The notes under the pieces: generated by a model
Seen by the model: only the letters and a program-made list of their open reading frames with translations
Databases searched by the model: none
What the model was told of the DNA's origin: nothing
Translations under genes and position numbers: made by a program
In this document: piece after piece, positions 1 to 5,843 of the stretch
How positions within the stretch are numbered: the first letter of the stretch is position 1
How the letters are laid out: each line of letters begins with the position of its first letter
NCBI GenBank assembly: GCA_030621995.1
Contig: JAUXGP010000114.1
Coordinates: 1-5,865 of the forward strand
Length of the DNA: 5,865 nucleotides
Direction of reading: 5' to 3'
DNA from: Psychrilyobacter sp.
GTDB lineage: Bacteria > Fusobacteriota > Fusobacteriia > Fusobacteriales > Fusobacteriaceae

Positions 1-895
1 CATTAAAGAAAACTTAAAAGATGAAAAAGACGAAGAAATGAAAGAAATGATGTTAGATGAAAAAAGTGAGATAGAAGAAAAACTGCCTGAAATGGAAGAG
101 GATATGAAAATATTATTACTTCCAAAGGATCCTAACGACGATAAAAACGTAATCGTAGAGATAAGAGGTGGAGCAGGTGGAGATGAGGCTGCCCTATTCG
201 CTGGAGATATATTCAGGATGTATACTAGATATGCTGAAAGAAGAAAATGGAAGATAGAGATAATGGATAAAAATGAGATTGGTGTAGGTGGATTGAAAGA
301 AGTTATCTTCCTAATCAAAGGTCAAGGGGCTTACTCCAGATTAAAATTTGAATCAGGAGTACATAGAGTACAGAGAGTACCGGCTACAGAAGCATCTGGA
401 AGAATCCATACTTCTACAATCACAGTAGCAATCTTACCTGAGATCGATGACGTGGCACAAGTAGATATAAAAACATCGGATCTAAAGATAGATACATACA
501 GAGCAGGCGGATCAGGTGGTCAGCATGTAAATACTACCGATTCGGCAGTAAGAATAACACATCTGCCAACTGGAACTATCGTTCAATGTCAAGATGGTAG
601 ATCACAATTAAAAAACAGGGAACAAGCTATGAAAATATTAGCTGCAAAGATATTTGAGGCAGAGGTAGAAAAGCAAAGATCAGAGGTAGAAGGGAATAGA
701 AAGTTGCAAGTAGGAACAGGAGCCAGATCTGAAAAGATCAGAACATATAACTTCCCGCAAGGAAGAGTAACAGACCACAGAATCAAGCTTACTCTTCATA
801 GGTTAGACTATATCTTAGATGGAGACTTAGATGAGATAATCGACGGATTGATCACATTTGACCAGGCAGATCAACTACAAAGCATGGTAGATTAA
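1..895 (+). CDS. prfA: Peptide chain release factor 1 (RF1), 5' end missing
   Basis: Class I release factor that reads UAA and UAG in the ribosomal A site and triggers peptidyl-tRNA hydrolysis. The frame is open from base 2 to the window edge, giving 297 visible residues; placing the GGQ against E. coli RF1 (360 aa) suggests about 60 N-terminal residues lie upstream, so the ATG at 38 is internal. Seen in order: the [15 protein letters not shown] segment, the PAT codon-recognition tripeptide at 380-388 (within [14 protein letters not shown]), which marks RF1 rather than RF2 (SPF), the catalytic GGQ at 515-523 within [16 protein letters not shown], and the C-terminal [15 protein letters not shown] and DQADQL segments. 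The protein ends at the normal family C-terminus. The GGQ glutamine is the methylation target of the product of the next gene, whose ATG overlaps this stop codon by one base (TAATG). Identification is secure; only the 5' end is unknown. Confidence 0.97.
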   Translation, partial: IKENLKDEKDEEMKEMMLDEKSEIEEKLPEMEEDMKILLLPKDPNDDKNVIVEIRGGAGGDEAALFAGDIFRMYTRYAERRKWKIEIMDKNEIGVGGLKEVIFLIKGQGAYSRLKFESGVHRVQRVPATEASGRIHTSTITVAILPEIDDVAQVDIKTSDLKIDTYRAGGSGGQHVNTTDSAVRITHLPTGTIVQCQDGRSQLKNREQAMKILAAKIFEAEVEKQRSEVEGNRKLQVGTGARSEKIRTYNFPQGRVTDHRIKLTLHRLDYILDGDLDEIIDGLITFDQADQLQSMVD

Positions 896-2049
896 TGAAA
901 AATCTACTCGATATATTGAGATGGAGTGAGGAGTATTTTAAAAAATACTCCTTTTCTAAACCTAGATTAGAAGCAGAAAAGGTCATATCCCACGTATTAT
1001 CCATCGACAGGATATTGCTCTATGCAGAATATGACAGACCCCTCATAGATGATGAAAGGGTGAAGATTAAAAGGTATATACTGCAGATGATAAAAAATAA
1101 GAAGGGGTTTGATGAGATAGTAAAAAATTTGAATCAAACTCTTCCTTCTGATGGTTTCTCTGAATCCAAAGAAACCAAAGCTAGGGAAAAAAGTTATAGG
1201 AAGGAGTTTTTAGAACTCCTGACAAAAAGTATAGTATATCTAAAAAAACATGGATCCAGGGAAGCGAAATTAGATGTAGAACATGTATTCAGTTATATTT
1301 TAAAAGTTTCCAGGATGGAGATGACCCTGACATTTGAAAGGGAAATTACAGATGCAGAAAAAAAAGAAATTCGAGAGATGCTGGTAGAAATAGGAAAAGG
1401 TAAGAGACCTCTCCAATATGTTTTGGGATTTGAGGAGTTTTATGGATATAAATTCTATGTGGATGAAGCAGTGCTTATTCCACGACCTGAAACTGAATTA
1501 TTGGTAGAAAGATGTATAAAATTGATGGATGGAATAGAAGAACCCAAGATCCTGGATATAGGCAGCGGCAGTGGTGCTATATCTATAAGTTTAGGGAAGG
1601 AACTCCCTGAATCCATGGTTTTAGGAGTGGATATAAGTGAGAAAGCCTTAGCAGTAGCCAGGAAAAATAAGGAAGAAAATAATGCTGCCAATGTAAAATT
1701 TATGAGGTCTGATATATTAAAGGGTGTAGAGTATAAGAAGTTTAATCTGATAGTATCCAATCCACCCTATATACCTGATTATGAATATGAAGTATTGGAA
1801 GATAAGGTCTTACAGAATGAGCCTAAACTAGCTCTGACTGCTCCTGATAATGGTTTATATTTCTATGAGGAGATCTCCAAAAATGCCCCAGATTACCTAG
1901 TTAAAGGCGGCTATTTGGCTTTTGAAATTGGGTATAACCAGGGAGAAGCTGTAAAAAAAATAATGGAAAAAAATGATTTTTTAAATATAACGGTATATTA
2001 TGATTATGCAGGATTGGAGAGAATAGTAATAGGGAGAAAAAATAATTGA
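895..2049 (+). CDS. prmC: Release factor glutamine N5-methyltransferase PrmC with extra N-terminal domain
   Basis: SAM-dependent enzyme that methylates the side-chain amide of the GGQ glutamine in release factors. The catalytic part is complete: KRPLQYVLGFEEFYG (residues 170-184), VLIPRPETELLVE (193-205), SAM-binding motif LDIGSGSGAISISLG (220-234), acidic D246 after strand 2, and the active-site NPPY at residues 289-292 (bases 1759-1770). The protein has 384 residues against about 280 for the family. The surplus is at the N-terminus: residues 4-76 resemble residues 105-177 without gaps (about 18 of 73 identical by eye), so the release-factor-binding helical domain appears to be present twice, joined by a polar linker. 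The second copy is contiguous with the catalytic domain and keeps PLQYVLG; the first has lost it. The start at 895 overlaps the prfA stop and has only a weak GGTAG upstream, so translation probably depends on coupling to prfA. Function is sure; the role of the extra domain is unknown. Confidence 0.95.
   Translation: MKNLLDILRWSEEYFKKYSFSKPRLEAEKVISHVLSIDRILLYAEYDRPLIDDERVKIKRYILQMIKNKKGFDEIVKNLNQTLPSDGFSESKETKAREKSYRKEFLELLTKSIVYLKKHGSREAKLDVEHVFSYILKVSRMEMTLTFEREITDAEKKEIREMLVEIGKGKRPLQYVLGFEEFYGYKFYVDEAVLIPRPETELLVERCIKLMDGIEEPKILDIGSGSGAISISLGKELPESMVLGVDISEKALAVARKNKEENNAANVKFMRSDILKGVEYKKFNLIVSNPPYIPDYEYEVLEDKVLQNEPKLALTAPDNGLYFYEEISKNAPDYLVKGGYLAFEIGYNQGEAVKKIMEKNDFLNITVYYDYAGLERIVIGRKNN
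904..1122 (+). repeat. First copy of PrmC N-terminal helical domain (diverged, protein-level repeat)
   Basis: Encodes PrmC residues 4-76. It has the look of a normal PrmC N-terminus (WSEEYFKKYSFSKPRLEAE followed by HVLSIDRILLYAEYDRPL), but the position where PLQYVLG should follow reads GFDEIVKN. It aligns without gaps to residues 105-177 at an offset of 101 residues. The similarity is visible in protein only, not as a DNA repeat, so the duplication is old. Confidence 0.7.
929..952 (+). other. Perfect inverted repeat inside the start of prmC
   Basis: Arms 929-939 and 942-952 are perfectly complementary (11 bp; about 10 bp once a loop of four bases is allowed), with GGAGTA pairing to TACTCC. 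Four Ts (952-955) and then C follow. It begins 34 bases inside prmC. It resembles a weak intrinsic terminator or attenuator, but lies in translated sequence and has a poor T tract, so a regulatory role is unproven. Confidence 0.45.
1207..1425 (+). repeat. Second copy of PrmC N-terminal helical domain (next to catalytic domain)
   Basis: Encodes PrmC residues 105-177. Shared positions with the first copy include L-x-x-L, S-x-x-Y-x-KK, L-x-x-E-x-V-x-S-x-x-L-x-x-x-R and R-x-x-x-D-x-E-x-x-x-I. It runs directly into RPLQYVLGFEEFYG and so occupies the usual place of this domain in PrmC. It has lost the W and the PRLEAE motif that the first copy keeps, so each copy has kept different parts of the usual consensus. 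Confidence 0.7.
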
Positions 2050-2126
2050 AAATAAAATAATCCAGTCGCAGATTACACTAATTTATTATACATTATTAAT
2101 TTAACCGAAGGTTAGAGGGGGGCATT
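2050..2126 (+). promoter_or_regulatory. prmC-hflK gap with possible weak promoter and strong ribosome binding site
   Basis: A 77-base AT-rich gap, the longest between genes before the terminator. Possible promoter elements are TTACAC (2073-2078) and TATTAAT (2094-2100), but the 15-base spacer is short and neither box is a good match. A small hairpin, TAACC/GGTTA with a GAA loop (2102-2114), lies next to the ribosome binding site AGAGGGGGG (2114-2122), which is placed correctly for the ATG at 2127. No terminator for prmC is visible, so hflK may also be read from prfA-prmC. Confidence 0.3.
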
Positions 2127-3185
2127 ATGGGAGAAATAAGGTTTGATGATTTGGAAGATGTTAAACGATTTATAAGGGATATTTTTTACGGTAAGGATGA
2201 GGAAAGAAATGATCAAGATGAACCACCTAGGGGAGGAAGACCTAGAAAGCATATAAAGGGCGGATTAGGAGGAATAATAATAATATTGTTTCTTGTCTTT
2301 CTGGGAACCGGTATATATCAGGTAGGACCAGATGAAGAAGCGGCTCTTCTTAGATTTGGAAAATATGTTAAAACTGTGGGACCAGGGATGCATTGGTATT
2401 TTCCCAGCCCGATTGGGAAAAGGTATGTTGTAAAAACAACAAAAGTCTATAGAGTGGAGATAGGATTTGAAACTGTCGAGGTCGGACCACCTGCAAGGTA
2501 TCAAAATATTCCAGAGGAATCGTTGATGTTTACAGGGGACGAAAATATGATCGATGTTGATTTTAGTGTCCAGTATAAGATCAGCAGCTTAAAAGATTAT
2601 ATATTCAATGTAAAAGATCAATATAAAACGATAAAAAGTGCATCTGAATCAGCTCTGAGACAGGTTGTAGGAAGTAAGGGGATAGAGGAAACACTGACAG
2701 TTGGGAAAGAAGGAATCCAAGATGAAACCCGTGAAAAACTAAAGGAAATTTTGGACAGCTATGGGATTGGAGTAACTATCATCGGGATACAGCTGCAAGA
2801 TGTAGGACCGCCCGAAGAAGTAATGCAGTCATTTAAAGATGTTTCCAATGCCAGAGAAGACAGAGCCAGGTTTATAAATGAAGCCAATGGATATAGAAAC
2901 GATATTATTCCTAATGCTCGTGGACAAGCTTCTCAAATGATAAATAGAGCTGAAGCCTACAAGCAGAAAAGGATAAAGGAATCTCAGGGAGATGTAGCTA
3001 AATTTATAAAATTAACTGAAAAATATTCATTGGGTAAAGAGGTTACTAAAACAAGGATGTATTTAGAAACTATGGAAAAAATTATGCCCAATGTAGAAAA
3101 AATAATCGTAGATCCAAATTTAAAGGGCAGTCTGATAAACTTTATAGGGGGAGGTGCTGGGAATAATGAAAAAACTAATAATTAG
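2127..3185 (+). CDS. hflK: SPFH-domain membrane protein HflK (FtsH modulator)
   Basis: Partner of HflC in a large inner-membrane SPFH complex which in E. coli surrounds the FtsH protease and limits its access to membrane substrates. The 352-residue protein has a charged N-terminal stretch (1-45, basic near its end: GGRPRKHIKGG), one membrane segment (about 47-64, GGIIIILFLVFLGTGIY) and an SPFH domain beginning YQVGPDEEAALLRFGKYVKTVGPGMHW. Diagnostic HflK features are DENMIDVDFSVQYKI (138-152), SALRQVVG (175-182), QDVGPPEEVMQSFKDVSNAREDR (224-246), a long helical region with ARGQASQMINRAEAYKQ (264-280), and the closing YLETMEKIMPNVEKIIVD (312-329). Basic residues before the helix suggest the N-terminus faces the cytoplasm. 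It is shorter than E. coli HflK (419 aa), mainly because the low-complexity N- and C-terminal regions are reduced. A strong ribosome binding site precedes the ATG. The 3' end overlaps hflC by 20 bases. No ftsH is in the window. Confidence 0.95.
   Translation: MGEIRFDDLEDVKRFIRDIFYGKDEERNDQDEPPRGGRPRKHIKGGLGGIIIILFLVFLGTGIYQVGPDEEAALLRFGKYVKTVGPGMHWYFPSPIGKRYVVKTTKVYRVEIGFETVEVGPPARYQNIPEESLMFTGDENMIDVDFSVQYKISSLKDYIFNVKDQYKTIKSASESALRQVVGSKGIEETLTVGKEGIQDETREKLKEILDSYGIGVTIIGIQLQDVGPPEEVMQSFKDVSNAREDRARFINEANGYRNDIIPNARGQASQMINRAEAYKQKRIKESQGDVAKFIKLTEKYSLGKEVTKTRMYLETMEKIMPNVEKIIVDPNLKGSLINFIGGGAGNNEKTNN
3150..3156 (+). promoter_or_regulatory. Ribosome binding site that fixes the hflC start
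   Basis: GGAGGTG is an almost ideal Shine-Dalgarno sequence, nine bases before the ATG at 3166. A GTG in the same frame at 3154 lies inside this motif and so cannot use it, which argues for the ATG. The same bases encode part of the Gly-rich C-terminal tail of HflK (IGGGAG), so coding and initiation signals are superimposed. Confidence 0.8.
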
Positions 3186-4011
3186 TATAATAATAATATC
3201 TGTTATAGCTTATAGTACCGTTTTATTCCAAGTGTCAGAGATAGAAAATGTTGTTATTTTGAGATTTGGGAAACCCACAAGAGAAGTTAATGAGCCAGGG
3301 CTCTATGTAAAGGTTCCATTTGTCGATAAGGTAAGATATTTTGACAAGAGGATATTGGGTTATGATGCAGCTCCCAAGGGAATAATCATAAAGGGAAAAA
3401 AGAATATTGTCATAGATAACTATGCCAGATGGAGGATAGCAGATCCGCTTTTATTTCTGCAAAGTGTGCAAAATATCAGAGGAGCTCAGATAAGATTAGA
3501 TGATATAGTCTATTCTGAACTGCGGCGTGAGATGGGTAAATATACCCTGTCGGAAATAATCTCATCTAAGAGAAATATTGTGATGGATGATGTAACCCAG
3601 GAAAGTCGAGAGATAGCCAGGTCTTCAGGGATAGAAATAATAGATGTAAGGATAAAAAGGGTAGAGCTGCCCAAAGAAAATGAACAAAACATCTATAAAA
3701 GGATGGAAGCTGAAAGAAATCAGCAGGCTAAAAAATACAGGGCTGAAGGACGGGAAAAATCACTGGAGATAACGTCACAGGCGGACCAGGAAAAAACTAT
3801 AATATTAGCTGAAGCTTACAGGAAATCAGAAGAATTAAAGGGTGAAGGAGATGCAGAAGCTCTGGAAATATATGCAGATGCATATAACAGGGATCCTGAA
3901 TTTTATAAGTTCATGAAAACATTGGAAGCCTATGAGGCGATTATGAATGATAAAACCAAGGTGATATTATCTACAGATTCAGAATTATGGAAGATGTTAC
4001 AGACAAAATAA
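3166..4011 (+). CDS. hflC: SPFH-domain membrane protein HflC (FtsH modulator)
   Basis: Second subunit of the HflK-HflC complex. With the ATG at 3166 the protein has 281 residues: a short basic start, one membrane segment at about 4-21 (LIISIIIISVIAYSTVLF), then the SPFH domain from VSEIENVVILRFGKPTRE through EPGLYVKVPFVDKV. Typical HflC stretches are DNYARWRIADPLLF (84-97), SGIEIIDVRIKRVELP (154-169), IYKRMEAERNQQAKKYRAEG (176-195), KGEGDAEALEIYADAYNRDPEFYKFMKTLEAYE (225-257), and a terminal TDSELWKML. It is about 50 residues shorter than E. coli HflC (334 aa), because the insertion E. coli carries before the GIEVVDVRIK segment is absent here. A GTG start at 3154 would add four residues but overlaps the ribosome binding site. 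The 20-base overlap with hflK fits coupled translation of two partner proteins. Confidence 0.95.
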   Translation: MKKLIISIIIISVIAYSTVLFQVSEIENVVILRFGKPTREVNEPGLYVKVPFVDKVRYFDKRILGYDAAPKGIIIKGKKNIVIDNYARWRIADPLLFLQSVQNIRGAQIRLDDIVYSELRREMGKYTLSEIISSKRNIVMDDVTQESREIARSSGIEIIDVRIKRVELPKENEQNIYKRMEAERNQQAKKYRAEGREKSLEITSQADQEKTIILAEAYRKSEELKGEGDAEALEIYADAYNRDPEFYKFMKTLEAYEAIMNDKTKVILSTDSELWKMLQTK

Positions 4012-4024
4012 GAAAGAAATTAAC

Positions 4025-4099
4025 TCTCCTTTTTATGTCTCTCTTTGAAAAAAGAGAGACAAAGTGAGTCTTTGAGAGAGAGGGAAGTAATAGAGGAGA
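4025..4099 (+). promoter_or_regulatory. Structured leader of queA: hairpin plus possible pairing with the ribosome binding site
   Basis: A perfect hairpin lies at 4036-4061: ten bases GTCTCTCTTT (4037-4046) pair with 4051-4060 across a GAAA tetraloop, with one more T-A pair outside. No T tract follows, so it is not a standard + strand terminator. Outside it, TCTCCTTT (4025-4032) can pair with AGAGGAGA (4092-4099), which contains the best queA ribosome binding site, with one G-U pair. Such pairing would hide that site. The complementarity is seen directly; a regulatory effect is inference, since the region is purine/pyrimidine biased. Confidence 0.35.
4092..4098 (+). promoter_or_regulatory. 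Probable queA ribosome binding site
   Basis: AGAGGAG stands six bases before the in-frame TTG at 4105, the best start signal in the 5' part of queA. A weaker AGAGG at 4131-4135 would serve only non-standard codons (ATA at 4138, CTG at 4144). Confidence 0.55.
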
Positions 4100-4104
4100 A
4101 GAAA

Positions 4105-5160
4105 TTGGATAAGAAAAAAGAAGAGATTAAAGAGGAAATATTACTGTCAGATTATGACTACCACCTGCCGGAGGAATTGATAGGACAGACTCCTACGATG
4201 CCCCGGGATCATTCTAGATTACTGGTAGTGGATAAAACTAAAAAAGAGATAGAACATAGAAAGTTTTACGATATCCTGGATTACCTAAAAAAGGGAGATG
4301 TATTAGTCAGAAATTCTACCAAGGTAATCCCTGCAAGACTTATAGGAAAAAAAGATACCGGTGCAGTGATGGAAGTATTTTTACTGAAAAGACTGGGATT
4401 GAATAGATGGGAGTGTTTGGTCAGGCGTGCTAAAAAATTAAAATTAGAGCAGACTATTACCTTTGGAAACGGGGAGTTGAAAGCTACCTTAAAAGAGGTA
4501 AAAGATGATGGGAACAGGATATTGGAATTTACCTGTGACGGGATCTTTGAGGAGATAATCCATGAATTAGGGCAGATGCCGCTACCGCCATATATTACAG
4601 AAAAATTAGAAGATGGAGATAGATACCAGACTGTTTATGCTGAAAAGGGTGAATCGGTAGCAGCTCCTACAGCAGGATTACATTTCACCAATGAACTATT
4701 TGAAAAGATAGAGGCAAAGGGTGTAGAGATAGTAGATGTATATTTAGAAGTTGGGCTGGGAACATTCAGGCCTGTACAGACAGAGAATGTATTGGAGCAT
4801 AAGATGCATTCGGAGACCTTTGAGGTGCCCGAAAAGACTGCTGAAGTTGTAAACAGAGCAAAGGCAGAGGGGAGGAGGGTAGTTGCAGTAGGGACTACAT
4901 CTGTAAGAACTCTGGAGTCAGCAACAGATTCCCATGGGAAACTTCTGGTGACATCTGGTGATACAGAGATATTTATCTACCCCGGATATGAATTTAAGAT
5001 AGTGGATGCACTTATCACAAACTTTCATCTCCCTAAATCGACACTATTGATGTTAGTTTCAGCACTATCTGAAAAAGACTTCATGTTTGATGTCTATAAG
5101 GAAGCAGTAGAGGAAAAATATGAATTCTTTAGTTTCGGAGATGCAATGTTTATATATTAG
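4105..5160 (+). CDS. queA: S-adenosylmethionine:tRNA ribosyltransferase-isomerase QueA
   Basis: Transfers and isomerises the ribosyl part of SAM onto the 7-aminomethyl-7-deazaguanine base of tRNA, making epoxyqueuosine at the wobble position of tRNAs for Asp, Asn, His and Tyr. Family landmarks, numbered from TTG 4105: SDYDYHLPEELIGQTP (15-30), NSTKVIPARL (70-79; many relatives have NNTRVIPARL), GQMPLPPYI (156-164), RYQTVYA (173-179), SVAAPTAGLHFT (184-195), VGLGTFRPV (216-224), VGTTSVRTLES (262-272), TNFHLPKSTLLMLVSAL (305-321) and the terminal EKYEFFSFGDAM. The start is uncertain: there is no suitable ATG or GTG. TTG 4105 has the best ribosome binding site and gives 351 residues. TTG 4045 (371 residues) lies within a hairpin and has no such site. 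Family alignment would place the start near ATA 4138 (340 residues). The residues before SDYDYHLP are mostly Lys and Glu and are not part of the family fold. Product certain, 5' end open. Confidence 0.9.
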   Translation: MDKKKEEIKEEILLSDYDYHLPEELIGQTPTMPRDHSRLLVVDKTKKEIEHRKFYDILDYLKKGDVLVRNSTKVIPARLIGKKDTGAVMEVFLLKRLGLNRWECLVRRAKKLKLEQTITFGNGELKATLKEVKDDGNRILEFTCDGIFEEIIHELGQMPLPPYITEKLEDGDRYQTVYAEKGESVAAPTAGLHFTNELFEKIEAKGVEIVDVYLEVGLGTFRPVQTENVLEHKMHSETFEVPEKTAEVVNRAKAEGRRVVAVGTTSVRTLESATDSHGKLLVTSGDTEIFIYPGYEFKIVDALITNFHLPKSTLLMLVSALSEKDFMFDVYKEAVEEKYEFFSFGDAMFIY

Positions 5161-5172
5161 AAAAATAAAAGT

Positions 5173-5178
5173 AGAGGT
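5173..5178 (+). promoter_or_regulatory. rsmD ribosome binding site
   Basis: AGAGGT stands eight bases before the ATG at 5187, inside the 26-base gap after queA. No promoter is visible in the gap, so rsmD is most likely transcribed together with queA. Confidence 0.65.
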
Positions 5179-5186
5179 AGAAAAAT

Positions 5187-5735
5187 ATGAGAATAATAGC
5201 AGGAAGTGCTAAGGGTAGAAATATAAAATGCAGGGATGGTTTTGATACCAGACCTACTACAGACAGGGTAAAGGAATCATTATTTTCAATGATTGCTCCC
5301 TATATAGATGGAGCCAAGGTTTTGGATCTATTTAGTGGGACTGGAAATATAGCTTTAGAAGCAATAAGTCGTGGAGCCTCAAGAGCTGTAATGATAGAAA
5401 GGGACAAAGATGCCCTTAGAGTAATCATAGAGAATGTAAATAATCTAGGATTTGAAGATCAGTGCAGGGCATATAAAAATGAAACATTGAGAGCTCTTAC
5501 AATCTTAGGTAAAAAAAGAGAAAAATTTGATATTATATTCCTGGATCCTCCATACAAAGATAATGTGTGTATAAAGGTAATTGAAAAAATATCTGAAACA
5601 GGAATATTAGCTGAAAATGGCTTAATTATAGCAGAGCACCATATACTGGAAGATATGGAAGAAACTGTAGCTGAGTTTAAAAAAGCGGATGAAAGAAGAT
5701 ATGGTAAAAAAGAATTGAGTTTTTATACTAGATAA
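5187..5735 (+). CDS. rsmD: 16S rRNA (guanine(966)-N2)-methyltransferase RsmD
   Basis: SAM-dependent enzyme that methylates N2 of a guanine in the 16S rRNA (G966 in E. coli numbering), near the P site of the small subunit. The 182-residue length is normal for the family. Landmarks: MRIIAGSAKGRNIK at the N-terminus, the family signature DTRPTTDRVKESLFSMI (20-36), SAM-binding motif I VLDLFSGTGNIALEAISRGA (45-64), the acidic residue in MIERDKDAL (69-77), and the catalytic motif DPPY at 120-123. The protein ends in the usual Y-G-x-x-x-L-x-x-Y pattern (YGKKELSFY). The ATG has a good ribosome binding site and starts exactly at the conserved N-terminus. It is the last gene of the cluster, with an intrinsic terminator starting about 18 bases after its stop. 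In many bacteria rsmD is followed by coaD; it is not in this window. Confidence 0.95.
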   Translation: MRIIAGSAKGRNIKCRDGFDTRPTTDRVKESLFSMIAPYIDGAKVLDLFSGTGNIALEAISRGASRAVMIERDKDALRVIIENVNNLGFEDQCRAYKNETLRALTILGKKREKFDIIFLDPPYKDNVCIKVIEKISETGILAENGLIIAEHHILEDMEETVAEFKKADERRYGKKELSFYTR

Positions 5736-5752
5736 AGATCTATAAATAGGTG

Positions 5753-5801
5753 AAAAGGGAGAGGGGAATTCAACAGATTTCTATCTCCCTTTTTTAATTT
5801 T
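5753..5801 (+). terminator. Intrinsic terminator after rsmD
   Basis: AAAAGGGAGA (5753-5762) pairs perfectly with TCTCCCTTTT (5784-5793) around a loop of 21 bases; a run of six Ts (5790-5795) and then AATTTTT follow. The GC-rich core GGGAGA/TCTCCC directly before the T run is typical of rho-independent termination on the + strand. The stem also carries As at its base, so it could work weakly in the other direction. It marks the end of this transcription unit. Confidence 0.85.
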
Positions 5802-5805
5802 TGGG

Positions 5806-5843
5806 TGGAATATGTATTTTTTCAACAAGGCTGGAATATGTAT
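5806..5843 (+). repeat. Pair of 12-base direct repeats after the terminator
   Basis: TGGAATATGTAT occurs at 5806-5817 and again at 5832-5843, 26 bases apart start to start; including the preceding GG, 14 of 15 positions agree. The pair lies beyond the rsmD terminator in otherwise AT-rich sequence, so it probably belongs to the upstream region of the next gene. It may be a paired protein-binding site or the start of a longer repeat cut off by the window end. No convincing promoter boxes or ORF are visible in the last 65 bases. Confidence 0.55.

Noticed and set aside
589..786. Minus-strand open frame within prfA
   Set aside because: It is antisense to the conserved RF1 coding sequence, is Cys/Ser/Phe-rich in a way typical of shadow frames and resembles no family I know; the same holds for minus-strand frames at 1455-1760, 2265-2504 and 3510-3692.
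38..895. prfA starting at the ATG at 38
   Set aside because: The frame is open to the left edge and the conserved RF1 sequence needs about 60 more N-terminal residues, so this Met is internal and the gene is cut by the window.
1123..1206. Linker between the two PrmC domains as an inserted mobile fragment
   Set aside because: It is in frame, short, has similar base composition and shows no terminal repeats or target duplication.
3154..3165. GTG start for hflC at 3154
   Set aside because: The GTG is part of the ribosome binding site itself; the ATG at 3166 has ideal spacing and gives the normal short N-terminus before the membrane helix.
4036..4061. Hairpin as intrinsic terminator of hflC
   Set aside because: The stem is followed by AAAGTGAG, not a T tract, and on the other strand by a run of As, so neither direction fits a standard terminator.
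4035..4067. Ten-codon ORF (ATG 4035 to TGA 4067) as a leader peptide of queA
   Set aside because: It has no ribosome binding site in front and is mostly explained by the hairpin bases; a frameshift joining it to queA is possible but nothing in the sequence requires it.
4045..4104. TTG 4045 as the queA start
   Set aside because: It overlaps the hairpin arm and loop, has no ribosome binding site, and gives a protein about 30 residues longer than the family norm.
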